Position numbers and translations under genes: made by a program
Assembly (NCBI GenBank): GCA_021731215.1
Contig: JAKFXU010000202.1
Span: 1 to 14,040, forward strand
DNA length: 14,040 nucleotides
From: Rhodoferax sp.
Lineage (GTDB): Bacteria > Pseudomonadota > Gammaproteobacteria > Burkholderiales > Burkholderiaceae_C
Direction: 5' to 3'
Part shown: positions 1 to 7,760 of the stretch, in pieces
Layout: the number at the start of each line of letters is the position of its first letter
Numbering within the stretch: the stretch's first letter is position 1
The notes under the pieces: generated by a model
The model's database searches: none
What the model saw: only the letters and a program-made list of their open reading frames with translations
What the model was told of the DNA's origin: nothing

Positions 1-555
1 GATGATGACGGTGCAGCCGGCGGCCAGCGCCGGCGCCACCTTGCGCGTGATCATGGCCAGCGGAAAGTTCCAGGGCGTGATGGCGGCGCACACGCCGATT
101 GGCTGCTTGATCACCAGCAGGCGGCGGTTGTTGTCGAACTGCGGCAGGGTCTCGCCATTGACGCGCTTGGCTTCCTCGGCAAACCATTCGACAAAACTGG
201 CGCCGTAGGCCACTTCGCCCTTGGCCTCGGGAAACGGCTTGCCCTGCTCGGCGGTCATGATGCGCGCCAGGTCCTCCTGGTTCGCCATCAGCAAGTCAAA
301 CCATTTGCGCAGGATGATGCTGCGCTCCTTGGCCGTTTTGCTGCGCCAGGCCGGCCAGGCGGCGTTGGCGGCGGCGATTGCGGCTTGTGCCTGCGCCGGG
401 CCCAGGTTGGCGACATCGGCCAGCTTGTGGCCGGTGGCCGGGTCGAGAATGTCAAAGCGGCTGCTGCCTGCCACCCACTGGCCGTTGATCAGCGCGTCGG
501 TCTTGAGCAGGGTCGGGTCTTTGAGCAGCGAAAGGGGAGAAGTCTTCGTGTTCAT
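1..555 (-). CDS. gabD: NAD(P)-dependent succinate-semialdehyde dehydrogenase, N-terminal part (cut by window edge)
   Basis: Aldehyde dehydrogenase family. It is expected to oxidise succinate semialdehyde to succinate in the cytoplasm, the last step of GABA breakdown. Only the first 185 codons lie in the window; the frame is open to position 1. Visible family features are the early LINGQWV stretch, ILDPATG, the MTAEQGKP segment, GEVAYGASFVEWFAEEA, and the cofactor-domain motif PWNFP followed by a lysine-rich KVAPALAAGCT stretch. The catalytic cysteine and glutamate lie beyond the edge. The ATG at 555 is preceded by a GAGGA ribosome site 7 nt away. It lies 10 bp after the cupin gene and downstream of gabT, which supports the GABA assignment. 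If the imported substrate is a C5 lactam, it could act as glutarate-semialdehyde dehydrogenase instead. The family is certain; the exact substrate is inferred from the neighbours. Confidence 0.9.
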   Translation of the reverse strand, partial: MNTKTSPLSLLKDPTLLKTDALINGQWVAGSSRFDILDPATGHKLADVANLGPAQAQAAIAAANAAWPAWRSKTAKERSIILRKWFDLLMANQEDLARIMTAEQGKPFPEAKGEVAYGASFVEWFAEEAKRVNGETLPQFDNNRRLLVIKQPIGVCAAITPWNFPLAMITRKVAPALAAGCTVII

Positions 556-565
556 GTCTTGATCC

Positions 566-847
566 TCAGCGCATTTCCACCTCGACGAAGATGACTTCGT
601 CGGGGCCGGGGTTGATGACGTTGTGGCTCACGCCAATGTGGCGGGCGTAGGAACGGCCCTTGACCAACTGGCTGGTCTTGATGCCTTCGTCTGTCTCCAA
701 CTGCAGGTTGCCGTCGGTCATGGGCACGATCACGTAGTCGTGTGCGTGGGTGTGCCAGCGGGTCTCGGCGCCGGGTGGAAAACGCCACTCGGTAACGATG
801 ACACGTTCATTGTCGATCTGCACTGTGGGGATGGCCTGAGGTCTCAT
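566..847 (-). CDS. small single-domain cupin protein
   Basis: A 93-residue protein that is almost entirely one cupin barrel. Cupin motif 1 is visible at about residues 24-45 (PPGAETRWHTHAHDYV... ending in DG), with three histidines in HTHAH. The glutamate usual in this motif is not obvious. Motif 2 is at about residues 66-80, with histidine and asparagine in VSHNVIN. The ATG at 847 has AAGGA six nt upstream. It sits 31 bp after gabT and 10 bp before gabD in the same direction, so it is probably co-transcribed and tied to the pathway. Small cupins of this kind may be metal-dependent enzymes, isomerases or ligand sensors; nothing in the sequence decides which. The fold is confident and the function unknown. 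Confidence 0.85.
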   Translation of the reverse strand: MRPQAIPTVQIDNERVIVTEWRFPPGAETRWHTHAHDYVIVPMTDGNLQLETDEGIKTSQLVKGRSYARHIGVSHNVINPGPDEVIFVEVEMR

Positions 848-878
848 CTCACGTCCTTATGTATCGGGTGCAAAAGGC

Positions 879-2180
879 TTATGCCGCCGCAGTCAGAGCG
901 TCCAGCGACGTAGCGATGATGGCTAGGCCTTCGTCGAGCAGCGCGTCGCTGGCGGTCAGCGGCACCAGGATGCGTACCACGTTGCCGTAGGTGCCGCAGG
1001 TCAGGATGATCAGGCCGCGTCGCGTCGCCTCGGCGGCCAGCGCCTTGGTCAGCTCGGAGTCGGGCTGTTGCGGGTCGCCATTCTTGCACAATTCCATGGC
1101 CACCATGGCGCCCAGACCACGCACCTCGGCGATGCAGCTATGGCGTTGGGCCAGTCCTTTCAGACTCGCGGTGATGCGCTGGCCCAGGTCGCGGCTGCGC
1201 TGCAGCAGGTCGTGTTTCTCGAACTCATCCAGCACCGCCAGCGCGGCTGCGCAGGCCACTGGACTGCCGGCGTAGGTGCCACCCAGGCCGCCCGGTGCGG
1301 ATGCGTCCATCACCTCGGCACGGCCCACCACCGCAGAGATCGGAAAGCCGCCCGCCATGGATTTGGCCGTGGTGACCAGATCAGGCGCTACGGGCCACTG
1401 CTCACTGGCGAACCATGTGCCGGTGCGCCCGACACCGGTTTGGATCTCGTCGGCAATCACCAAAATGCCGTGACGATCAGCGATGGCACGCAGGCCTTCC
1501 ACAAAATCGTTTGGAGCGATATAAAAGCCCCCTTCGCCTTGCACGGGTTCGAGGATGAAGGCGGCAACACGGGTAGGCTCGATATCGTTCCTGAACAGGG
1601 TCTCGACAGAGTGCAATGCATCGTCCACCGAAATCCCATGAAGTGGGTTGGGGAACAACGCGTGAAAGATCTCGCCGGGAAACGGGCCAAAGCCGATCTT
1701 GTAGGGTGCCACCTTACCGGTCAGGCCCAGCGTCATATTTGTGCGGCCATGGTAGCCACCGGTGAATGCGATCACGCCCGGCCGCTGGGTATGGGCGCGC
1801 GCAATTTTGATGGCGTTTTCCACCGCTTCGGCGCCTGTGGTGAGAAGCAGCGTCTTCTTGGCGAAGTCGCCCGGCGCCTTGGCGTTGATGCGCTCGGCCA
1901 GTTCCACGTAGGGCTCGTAGGCCAGCACCTGAAAGCAGGTGTGGGTGTAGCGGTCGAGTTGGGCCTTCACCGCGTCGATCACGGCGGTGTTGCGGTGCCC
2001 GGTGTTGAGCACCGCAATACCACCGGCGAAGTCGATGTAACGGCGCCATTCCACGTCCCAGACCTCGGCGTTGTCGGCACGACTCACAAAGATTTCATGC
2101 GCTTGGCCGACACCGCGGGCTACGGCCGCATGGCGGCGCACCATCAGTGCCGAATTGGCGGCGTTTTCTTCTCGTTTCAT
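879..2180 (-). CDS. gabT: 4-aminobutyrate--2-oxoglutarate aminotransferase
   Basis: A class-III, PLP-dependent aminotransferase of 433 residues, close to the usual 425-430. It transfers the amino group of GABA to 2-oxoglutarate, giving succinate semialdehyde and glutamate in the cytoplasm. Visible features are the N-terminal substrate region (FAGGIAVLNTGH, about 51-62), the phosphate-binding TTGAEAVENAIK (about 114-125), FTGGYHGRT (about 139-147), EPVQGEGG (about 211-218), the PLP-aspartate in VIADEIQTGVGRTG (D244) and the Schiff-base lysine in TTAKSMAGG (K273). The ATG at 2180 has GGAG 5 nt upstream. It follows the permease gene by 38 bp and precedes the cupin and gabD. 5-Aminovalerate aminotransferase (DavT) is a close relative and cannot be excluded by sequence alone. 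Confidence 0.93.
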   Translation of the reverse strand: MKREENAANSALMVRRHAAVARGVGQAHEIFVSRADNAEVWDVEWRRYIDFAGGIAVLNTGHRNTAVIDAVKAQLDRYTHTCFQVLAYEPYVELAERINAKAPGDFAKKTLLLTTGAEAVENAIKIARAHTQRPGVIAFTGGYHGRTNMTLGLTGKVAPYKIGFGPFPGEIFHALFPNPLHGISVDDALHSVETLFRNDIEPTRVAAFILEPVQGEGGFYIAPNDFVEGLRAIADRHGILVIADEIQTGVGRTGTWFASEQWPVAPDLVTTAKSMAGGFPISAVVGRAEVMDASAPGGLGGTYAGSPVACAAALAVLDEFEKHDLLQRSRDLGQRITASLKGLAQRHSCIAEVRGLGAMVAMELCKNGDPQQPDSELTKALAAEATRRGLIILTCGTYGNVVRILVPLTASDALLDEGLAIIATSLDALTAAA

Positions 2181-2218
2181 AAGGACTCCAAAGTGGTTTC
2201 TAAGACTGTTCAGCGAAT

Positions 2219-3262
2219 TCAGTTCGCGTTGGGCAAGATCATCTGTTGGCGAAACTTGTCGGCAACCACAGCGATGATCAGAAGCAGGCCCAACACCACC
2301 ATCTGCAGGTAGGAACCAACATTGGTCAGGTTCATGCCGTTTTGCACTAAGCCAATGAAGATGGCACCCAGCACCACATTGGGAACACGCCCAATACCGC
2401 CGCGCAAGCTGACCCCAGCAATGACGCAGGCCGCAATTGATTCGAGCGCGATGGTGCCGCCCAGGTTCGCCTCACCGGTCTCAACCCGGGCCGTCAATAG
2501 CAGGCCGCTGATGGATGCCAATACCGCACACATCAGGTAAGCCGTCAGCAGCACCTTTCGCGTATCAATGCCCGAAAGCGCAGCCGCCTTCGCATTTCCC
2601 CCCACGGCCAACAAGTAAGTGCCGGTGGGCAGCCGGTTCATCAACAGGTGGACGGCAAGTACGCACACAACAGTGACCAACACTGGAATCGGCAGACCGA
2701 GGACGGTGCCGAATCCAAACAGATCACTAAAGGCTGGCGGCAGGCGGTTCACTGGAACTCCTCCCGTGAGGTAGAGTGCCGCGCCAAAACCGATGGACTG
2801 CACGCCCATGGTCATGATGAATGGAGACACGCCAGCCCAAGCGACGCCCAAGCCATTGAGCAGTCCAACGAGCGCACCGGCCATCAATCCGGCCATACAG
2901 CCCGCAACGATGACCAGACCGACCATGTCAGGTAGGCTACTGCCCAGGGTCTGCATGACCATTGCAGAAACCACCGAGGTCAATGCCATGATGGTCCCTA
3001 CCGAAAGGTCAAAGCCACCTGTGACCAAGACCAGCATTTGCGCCGTGGAAACCAGGATCAGGTAGACCGATTGACGCAGCAGGTTCATCAGGTTCTGCGC
3101 GGAGAGGAATTGGTCAGACAGCGTTCCAAACACGATCACAGCGAGTACCAACATGAAAGGAAGGACACCCAGACGGACAAACAGTCGACGCGCACCCCAG
3201 GACACCCGTTCAGTGAAAGAAATAGAGGCCGCAGGCGAGGCAGTGGCGTTAGGGGTATTCAT
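2219..3262 (-). CDS. ABC transporter permease, ribose/sugar (RbsC) type
   Basis: Inner-membrane permease of 347 residues in the branched-chain/ribose transporter superfamily. The protein is a run of hydrophobic segments from about residue 32 to the C-terminus. The family hallmark AVGGNAKAAALSGIDTRKV, the cytoplasmic coupling loop that contacts the ATPase, lies in the second half, followed by ESIAACVIAGVSLRGGIG. I chose the ATG at 3262, although the frame stays open to 3355, because its ATGA overlaps the stop of the ATPase gene (4-bp overlap, translational coupling) and it gives a normal RbsC-like N-terminus. Only one permease gene is present, so it probably works as a homodimer with the neighbouring two-domain ATPase and the TorT-like binding protein. 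The solute is probably not a sugar, given the surrounding genes; this is inferred. Confidence 0.92.
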   Translation of the reverse strand: MNTPNATASPAASISFTERVSWGARRLFVRLGVLPFMLVLAVIVFGTLSDQFLSAQNLMNLLRQSVYLILVSTAQMLVLVTGGFDLSVGTIMALTSVVSAMVMQTLGSSLPDMVGLVIVAGCMAGLMAGALVGLLNGLGVAWAGVSPFIMTMGVQSIGFGAALYLTGGVPVNRLPPAFSDLFGFGTVLGLPIPVLVTVVCVLAVHLLMNRLPTGTYLLAVGGNAKAAALSGIDTRKVLLTAYLMCAVLASISGLLLTARVETGEANLGGTIALESIAACVIAGVSLRGGIGRVPNVVLGAIFIGLVQNGMNLTNVGSYLQMVVLGLLLIIAVVADKFRQQMILPNAN

Positions 3263-4767
3263 GACTGGCCTTCCTTGGTACCAAAAAATAAACTCAATAG
3301 GCCACTCTCGGTGATCTCGGGGCCCTGCAACTCCCCCATCACCTCGCCGCGGCACATCACATAGGCCCTGTGGGCCAGGTGCAGAACTTCGGGCAGATCG
3401 GAAGAAATCAATACCACCGCAGCACCACCTTCACACAGTTGCTTGATCACTCCGTACAGTGCCGAGCGCGTCCCCACGTCAACACCAACCGTTGGCTCAT
3501 CGAACACGTACAAGGCCATTTTGTTGGTCAGTCCCTTGGCAAACAGCGCCTTTTGCTGGTTGCCACCAGACAGCAGTCCGACTGCTTTGCTCATATTCCG
3601 GGCAGTGAGTTCGACCTGATCGCCCGCCTTGGTAGCCAAGCCCCGCAAGTCCTTCTTGCGCAACCACCCGCCCAGCCCCCGCAGTGGACCGTCCAAAACT
3701 GGCAAGGTGATGTTGGAGGCGCTGCTGAATCCCAGTACCAGGCCTTCGGATTTGCGGTCTGGTGGCAAATAGAAGTATCCCAACTTCAAACTTTGTGCAG
3801 TGTTGGCATGGGTATGGTCCTGCCCTTTAAGTATCACTTTTCCATGAGTAACAGAGTCAAGGCCGTAAGCCGCGCGCAGCACCTCTGACTTGCCGCAACC
3901 CACCAGACCCGCAAGCCCCACCACTTCACCGCGACGCGCAGTAATGGACGCATTGAGCACTCCGCTGCGGGTGCTCAAGTTCTGGATTTCAAGAACCACC
4001 TCACCAGGGCGAGACTCGATGTGTGGGTAGATCTTTTCAATCGTCCGACCACTCATCAAAGTGATGAGTTGATCGTGCGTGGTCTGGGCAGCTTTCACCG
4101 TGCAGACTTTGCGACCATCGCGCAGCACCGTCACGCGATCCGCGATCTGAGATATCTCCTGCATTCGGTGCGAGATATACACAACGCCCACGCCTTGTTC
4201 CTTCAGTCGCCCAATGAGAGCGAACAGATTGGCGGTTTCACGCTCGGTCAGAGAAGCCGTAGGTTCATCGAGAATAAGCACCGATACTTGTCCACGCAAT
4301 CCTTTGGCAATCTCCACCATTTGTTGCTGAGCCCGGCTGAGGGTCGCAACAAGCGCCGAAGCGTTGACCTCAAAGCCCAACTCGTCAAGGCTGCTTTGGG
4401 CACGCTTCAAAAGCCCCTGCTTATCCAGCATGCCCTTGTGCAAAGGTTCTTCGCCAAGGCACAGGTTTTGTGCAACCGTAAGGGTTGGAATCAGCGAAAA
4501 CTCCTGAAAGACTGCGCTGATCCCCTCCATGCGAGCGTCATGGACGTTGCCAAAGTGCTTGGCGACGCCTCGCACATGGATGCTGCCTGCGCTTGGAGTG
4601 TTGGCCCCCGCAAGCAGCGAGATCAGCGTAGATTTTCCCGCACCGTTCTCGCCAAACAGCACATGCACTTCGCCTGCCAACAGGTCAAAGTCCACCGAGT
4701 CCAGGGCACGAACACCAGGGTAGAACCTGGACAGACCTTCAGTATGCAAAAGATGAAAATCGTTCAT
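3259..4767 (-). CDS. ABC transporter ATP-binding protein, two nucleotide-binding domains (RbsA/MglA type)
   Basis: Cytoplasmic ATPase of 502 residues, the normal length for RbsA/MglA-type proteins. It powers uptake through the adjacent permease. First domain: Walker A GENGAGKST (residues 39-47), signature region LSRAQQQMVEIAKGL, Walker B VLILDEPTAS. Second domain: a degenerate Walker A (GLVGCGKSE), signature LSGGNQQKALFAKGL and Walker B LYVFDEPTVGVD. The altered second Walker A and the altered first signature are normal for this subfamily, where usually only one ATP site is fully active. The gene starts 23 bp after the binding-protein gene and overlaps the permease start by 4 bp. No strong ribosome site is visible before the ATG at 4767. 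Confidence 0.94.
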   Translation of the reverse strand: MNDFHLLHTEGLSRFYPGVRALDSVDFDLLAGEVHVLFGENGAGKSTLISLLAGANTPSAGSIHVRGVAKHFGNVHDARMEGISAVFQEFSLIPTLTVAQNLCLGEEPLHKGMLDKQGLLKRAQSSLDELGFEVNASALVATLSRAQQQMVEIAKGLRGQVSVLILDEPTASLTERETANLFALIGRLKEQGVGVVYISHRMQEISQIADRVTVLRDGRKVCTVKAAQTTHDQLITLMSGRTIEKIYPHIESRPGEVVLEIQNLSTRSGVLNASITARRGEVVGLAGLVGCGKSEVLRAAYGLDSVTHGKVILKGQDHTHANTAQSLKLGYFYLPPDRKSEGLVLGFSSASNITLPVLDGPLRGLGGWLRKKDLRGLATKAGDQVELTARNMSKAVGLLSGGNQQKALFAKGLTNKMALYVFDEPTVGVDVGTRSALYGVIKQLCEGGAAVVLISSDLPEVLHLAHRAYVMCRGEVMGELQGPEITESGLLSLFFGTKEGQS

Positions 4768-4790
4768 GCCGTTGGATTGCAGGTTCGGCC

Positions 4791-5873
4791 TTACTTGACC
4801 TGAAACGTTGGCTTGAAGGACGCTGGCGGCAGGATGTCGTCGAAGCGAACGGTTTTGTAGTTACTGGGGTCAACCACGAAGATTTTGGGTCCGACATGGC
4901 GCGTCAACTCTTTTCCTTCCAGCAAACGCACCGCCTGGTCGATCGCGACTCGTCCCTGAATCACCATGGAATCGGCGGGGGCTGCCAGAATTCGACCCGA
5001 CTCGATGCCTTGATAGACACCTGGTGTCATGTAAAAGGACAGCAGCTGCACTTTTTTGTCCAGCTTACGACTACGCAAAATACCCACTGCTGCTTCGGCG
5101 GTCACCGCGGTTCCCGCCACATAGGAGAGGTCGGGGTTGGCCTGCAACACGTCTTCCACCAGCTTGGACTGCGCTTCTTTGCCCGTATCGCCATATTTTG
5201 GGTCGAGCACCACCACGGCACTGCCCTTGATCGCATCCATGAATCCCTTGTGCGCCGCTTCTACCCAACCGGCACCGGCTGGGCCGGGAAACCAACCCAC
5301 CTTGACGGCAGGGCTGCCCGCTGGGTGTTTCTTGGCCAGGTATTCGCCGGTCGACTGCCCCATGGTGTAAAACGATACCAGCGACTTAGCCGAGACGTCG
5401 GGCGAACTGATGCCGTTGACGAGGTCCACCACGGGAATCTTCTTAGCCGCCAGTGATTTGACGAGATTGTTCAAACCGTCGCCAGAAATCGCGCCGATCA
5501 CCACCGCATTGGCGCCACGTGCCACGCAATCTTCGATTTGTGAAATCTGTTTGCTCAGGTTGGTGTAGCCACCTGCATCCACCAAGTTGAGCTTGACACC
5601 GAGGCGCTTGGATTCTTCAACCACGCCGTAGTTCACGCCTAACCAATAGGCGTCCTTCATGTGAGGGAAGGACACGCAAATATCCCATTTCTTGCTGGCT
5701 TTGGTCAGTGGCGTGTAGTCCATCATGACCTTTTTGCCATCTGCGGCAAAGGCAGGCTCGGTGGCTTCGGCCTTGTATGGGAACCAGTTGGCTGCGCTGA
5801 CGCTTTGCCATACGAGGCTGGCGCCGATGGCGATGCTGGCGGTCAGAATTCTGCGGGTGAAAGTGCGGTTCAT
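4791..5873 (-). CDS. TorT-like periplasmic substrate-binding protein of an ABC importer
   Basis: Periplasmic binding protein of 360 residues (Peripla_BP_4/type I fold). A Sec signal peptide is visible: arginines at 3, 7 and 8, a hydrophobic stretch to about residue 23, and likely cleavage after VSA at residue 27. The mature part closely recalls E. coli TorT, the periplasmic partner of the TMAO sensor TorS: compare WDICVSFPHMKDAYWLGVNYG, then DAGGYTNLSKQ, then VAGTAVTAEAAVG and LLSFYM, with the matching TorT stretches (from memory). No torS/torR or TMAO reductase genes are nearby. Instead an ATPase and permease follow 23 bp downstream, so here it most likely delivers the solute to the transporter. 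The ATG at 5873 has GGAG 6 nt upstream. Class is confident; ligand unknown, possibly a small amide or lactam. Confidence 0.88.
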   Translation of the reverse strand: MNRTFTRRILTASIAIGASLVWQSVSAANWFPYKAEATEPAFAADGKKVMMDYTPLTKASKKWDICVSFPHMKDAYWLGVNYGVVEESKRLGVKLNLVDAGGYTNLSKQISQIEDCVARGANAVVIGAISGDGLNNLVKSLAAKKIPVVDLVNGISSPDVSAKSLVSFYTMGQSTGEYLAKKHPAGSPAVKVGWFPGPAGAGWVEAAHKGFMDAIKGSAVVVLDPKYGDTGKEAQSKLVEDVLQANPDLSYVAGTAVTAEAAVGILRSRKLDKKVQLLSFYMTPGVYQGIESGRILAAPADSMVIQGRVAIDQAVRLLEGKELTRHVGPKIFVVDPSNYKTVRFDDILPPASFKPTFQVK

Positions 5874-5899
5874 TGTCGTCTCCTTGGGTTGTGAAAAAA

Positions 5900-6874
5900 T
5901 CAGATCAAAGCCTGGCGCTGATGCGCCAGACGGGTGCGTCGCTCGGCGCGGGCGGCCAGGGCTTGCGCCATGTCCACCTGGACAAAGCGTGCTGAGTGGT
6001 TGGGTTGCATCTGGGCAATGAGGTCCATGTCGGCACTGATGACCGTGCCCAACATGGCATAGCCACCACCGGACACGGCGTCCCGATGCAAGATGATTGG
6101 CTCGCGCCCCGCTGGTACCTGGATCGAGCCATAGGGGTAACCGGCATCCACGATGTTCGAGGGATCGGAGCCTGCACCAAAAGGTGGCGTGCGTTCATGA
6201 AACTTCAGCGGCGTGCCGCCTTTGTAGCGGTAGCCGATGCGGTCTGCTTCCGGTGCGACACGCCAAGTATCGGCAAAGAAGCTCTGCACCGATTCCACTT
6301 GCAGCCTGTGGAAATACAGGCCCGGCAATACCCTGAGCTGGACTTCTTTGGCCAGTGGCGTTCTCAGCGCGTCTGGCAAGGTTTTCCCGACCGTCGCGGG
6401 CGCCGTCGTCTGGCCCACCGGAAGTACATCGCCTGCTTGCAGCTTGCGGCCCTGCAAACCGCCAAAAGCCCCAAGACCGTAAGTGGACCGGCTACCCAGA
6501 ACCACGGGCACGTCAATGCCACCAGCCACCGCTATGTACAGGCGAGCACCCAGCTTGAAGAAGTCAAAGGACAGGCGATCTCCCGCTTTGACTGCAAAGC
6601 TGGTATTTCTTGCCACTTCGATCCCATTGAGCTTTGGCGTGGCTTGTGCGCCTGTCACTGCCAACACCGCATCGGCGTCAAAACGCAGCTCAGGGGCCAT
6701 CAGAGTACATTCCAGCACCGCAGCGTTGTCTGGGTTACCCACCAGCCAGTTCGCCTGAAGAAAGCACTCCTGGTCCATGGCGCCAGACAACGGGATGCCC
6801 AGGTGGTAGTAGCCAGGGCGACCAGCGTCCTGCACGGTAGTAGCCAATCCTGGCTTGAGCAGTTCAATTGCCAT
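5900..6874 (-). CDS. pxpC: biotin-dependent carboxyltransferase-type subunit, PxpC/KipA-like (urea-carboxylase CT C-terminal half)
   Basis: A 324-residue protein of the carboxyltransferase domain family, subdomain 2 (AHS2; also called KipA or PxpC). The family hallmark near the N-terminus is VQDAGRPGYYHLGIPLSGAMD (about residues 14-34). It should pair with the PxpB-like neighbour to form the lactam- or amide-handling active site. The C-terminal half contains DPSNIVDAGYPYGSIQV and REPIILHRDAVSGGG. As recalled, these match the SNI...AYAIGTV...PVILGPDGPS..GG pattern of urea carboxylase. The ATG at 6874 lies inside pxpB (11-bp overlap), so translation is likely coupled. Read alone, it would be called 5-oxoprolinase subunit C. 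With a biotin carboxylase and carrier in the operon, it is better seen as half of a carboxyltransferase. The true substrate is unproven. Confidence 0.88.
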   Translation of the reverse strand: MAIELLKPGLATTVQDAGRPGYYHLGIPLSGAMDQECFLQANWLVGNPDNAAVLECTLMAPELRFDADAVLAVTGAQATPKLNGIEVARNTSFAVKAGDRLSFDFFKLGARLYIAVAGGIDVPVVLGSRSTYGLGAFGGLQGRKLQAGDVLPVGQTTAPATVGKTLPDALRTPLAKEVQLRVLPGLYFHRLQVESVQSFFADTWRVAPEADRIGYRYKGGTPLKFHERTPPFGAGSDPSNIVDAGYPYGSIQVPAGREPIILHRDAVSGGGYAMLGTVISADMDLIAQMQPNHSARFVQVDMAQALAARAERRTRLAHQRQALI

Positions 6875-7760
6875 GGAGCACCTGCAAGAGTTCTTGGTTG
6901 TAGGAATCGGGGTTGACCAGAAATGCCCTCAGTGAAAACGTCACGGAGTGCATAGGCAACTGATAGGTTCCCGCGACGACCTCGTGGGTGATACGGTCGT
7001 ACTCGGCGCGGTCAATCGGTTTCCACTTGACGATGTCACCCGGCTTGAAGAACACCATCATGTCCTTCAGATAGGGCAGGCTTTGCGCCGGGTCGAAGAT
7101 CGGTGCGGGGGTCACACCAAACATCTGGTAGCCACCGGCGCCACGCACTGAGTAGATGCAACTAAAGCATCCACCGTGGCCTAGAGTGAGCTTGGGCGTG
7201 TCCGTGCGCGGGCTAAGGTATTTTGGAACTTCGAGCTGCCGTTGCTGCTCAACCATCTGAAACAGGAATGGCAGCCCCGCCACAAAGCCCACCATCGACA
7301 CAAACCAGGGCGACGATGAGTGCGCATGAATGAATTCGTTCACCGTTTGAAAGCCGTTGACCCGCGCCGCGTATTCCAGATCGGTGCTCTGGGGGTCTTG
7401 GTGGCGTTCACGGAAGCGCATCAAGGTCTCGTGCGTCCATGGGTCGTTGTAGAGCACGGGCACTTCGACGATGCGGGTCTGCAACTCCATCTCGGCATTG
7501 CCAATCGAGACCTCGATGTCCTGCAAGCTGCGCATCATCTGGTCCGGCGAAATAATGTCCGGGTCAAAGCGAACTTGGTATGACGCATTGGCCGGGCAGA
7601 TCTCTGTCACACCTTGGATTTCGCGCCCTCGCAGTTCGTTGCAAATGGCCATGCCTTTGAAGAAGGCAGGCAGCGACATAGATTCGCTGATTTCGACAAA
7701 AACATGCTCGTCACCCCCAAAGGTGTAGCGCGCCTTGCCCAAAGCTGTGGCTTGACTCAT
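6864..7760 (-). CDS. pxpB: carboxyltransferase-type subunit, PxpB/KipI-like, long urea-carboxylase-like form
   Basis: A 298-residue protein of the carboxyltransferase domain, subdomain 1 family (AHS1; KipI/PxpB). PxpB/KipI proteins are usually about 220-240 residues. The extra length includes a segment at about residues 98-145 (PVLYNDPWTHETLMRF, then DLEYAARVNGF) that resembles the CT domain of urea carboxylase. The later motif SCIYSVRGAGGYQMFG (residues 200-215) resembles the CIYGMEGPGGYQ.VG signature of urea carboxylases, and FFKPGDIVKW (about 237-246) its FRPGD segment. The ATG at 7760 has AAGGAG 7 nt upstream and its ATGA overlaps the end of the biotin carboxylase gene. The likely role is to transfer carboxyl from carboxybiotin to an amide nitrogen, together with the PxpC-like partner. 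Sequence resemblances are from memory of the family. Confidence 0.88.
   Translation of the reverse strand: MSQATALGKARYTFGGDEHVFVEISESMSLPAFFKGMAICNELRGREIQGVTEICPANASYQVRFDPDIISPDQMMRSLQDIEVSIGNAEMELQTRIVEVPVLYNDPWTHETLMRFRERHQDPQSTDLEYAARVNGFQTVNEFIHAHSSSPWFVSMVGFVAGLPFLFQMVEQQRQLEVPKYLSPRTDTPKLTLGHGGCFSCIYSVRGAGGYQMFGVTPAPIFDPAQSLPYLKDMMVFFKPGDIVKWKPIDRAEYDRITHEVVAGTYQLPMHSVTFSLRAFLVNPDSYNQELLQVLHGN

Noticed and set aside
1068..2312. Long plus-strand open frame opposite gabT (414 codons)
   Set aside because: It is antisense to a clear, fully conserved aminotransferase; its protein is low-complexity and shows no recognisable family.
4021..4803. Plus-strand open frame opposite the ABC ATPase (260 codons)
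   Set aside because: It mirrors a well-supported gene and has no recognisable domain or ribosome site.
5996..6916. Plus-strand open frame opposite pxpC (306 codons)
   Set aside because: Shadow of the real minus-strand gene; composition rich in W, H, C and R, typical of non-coding frames.
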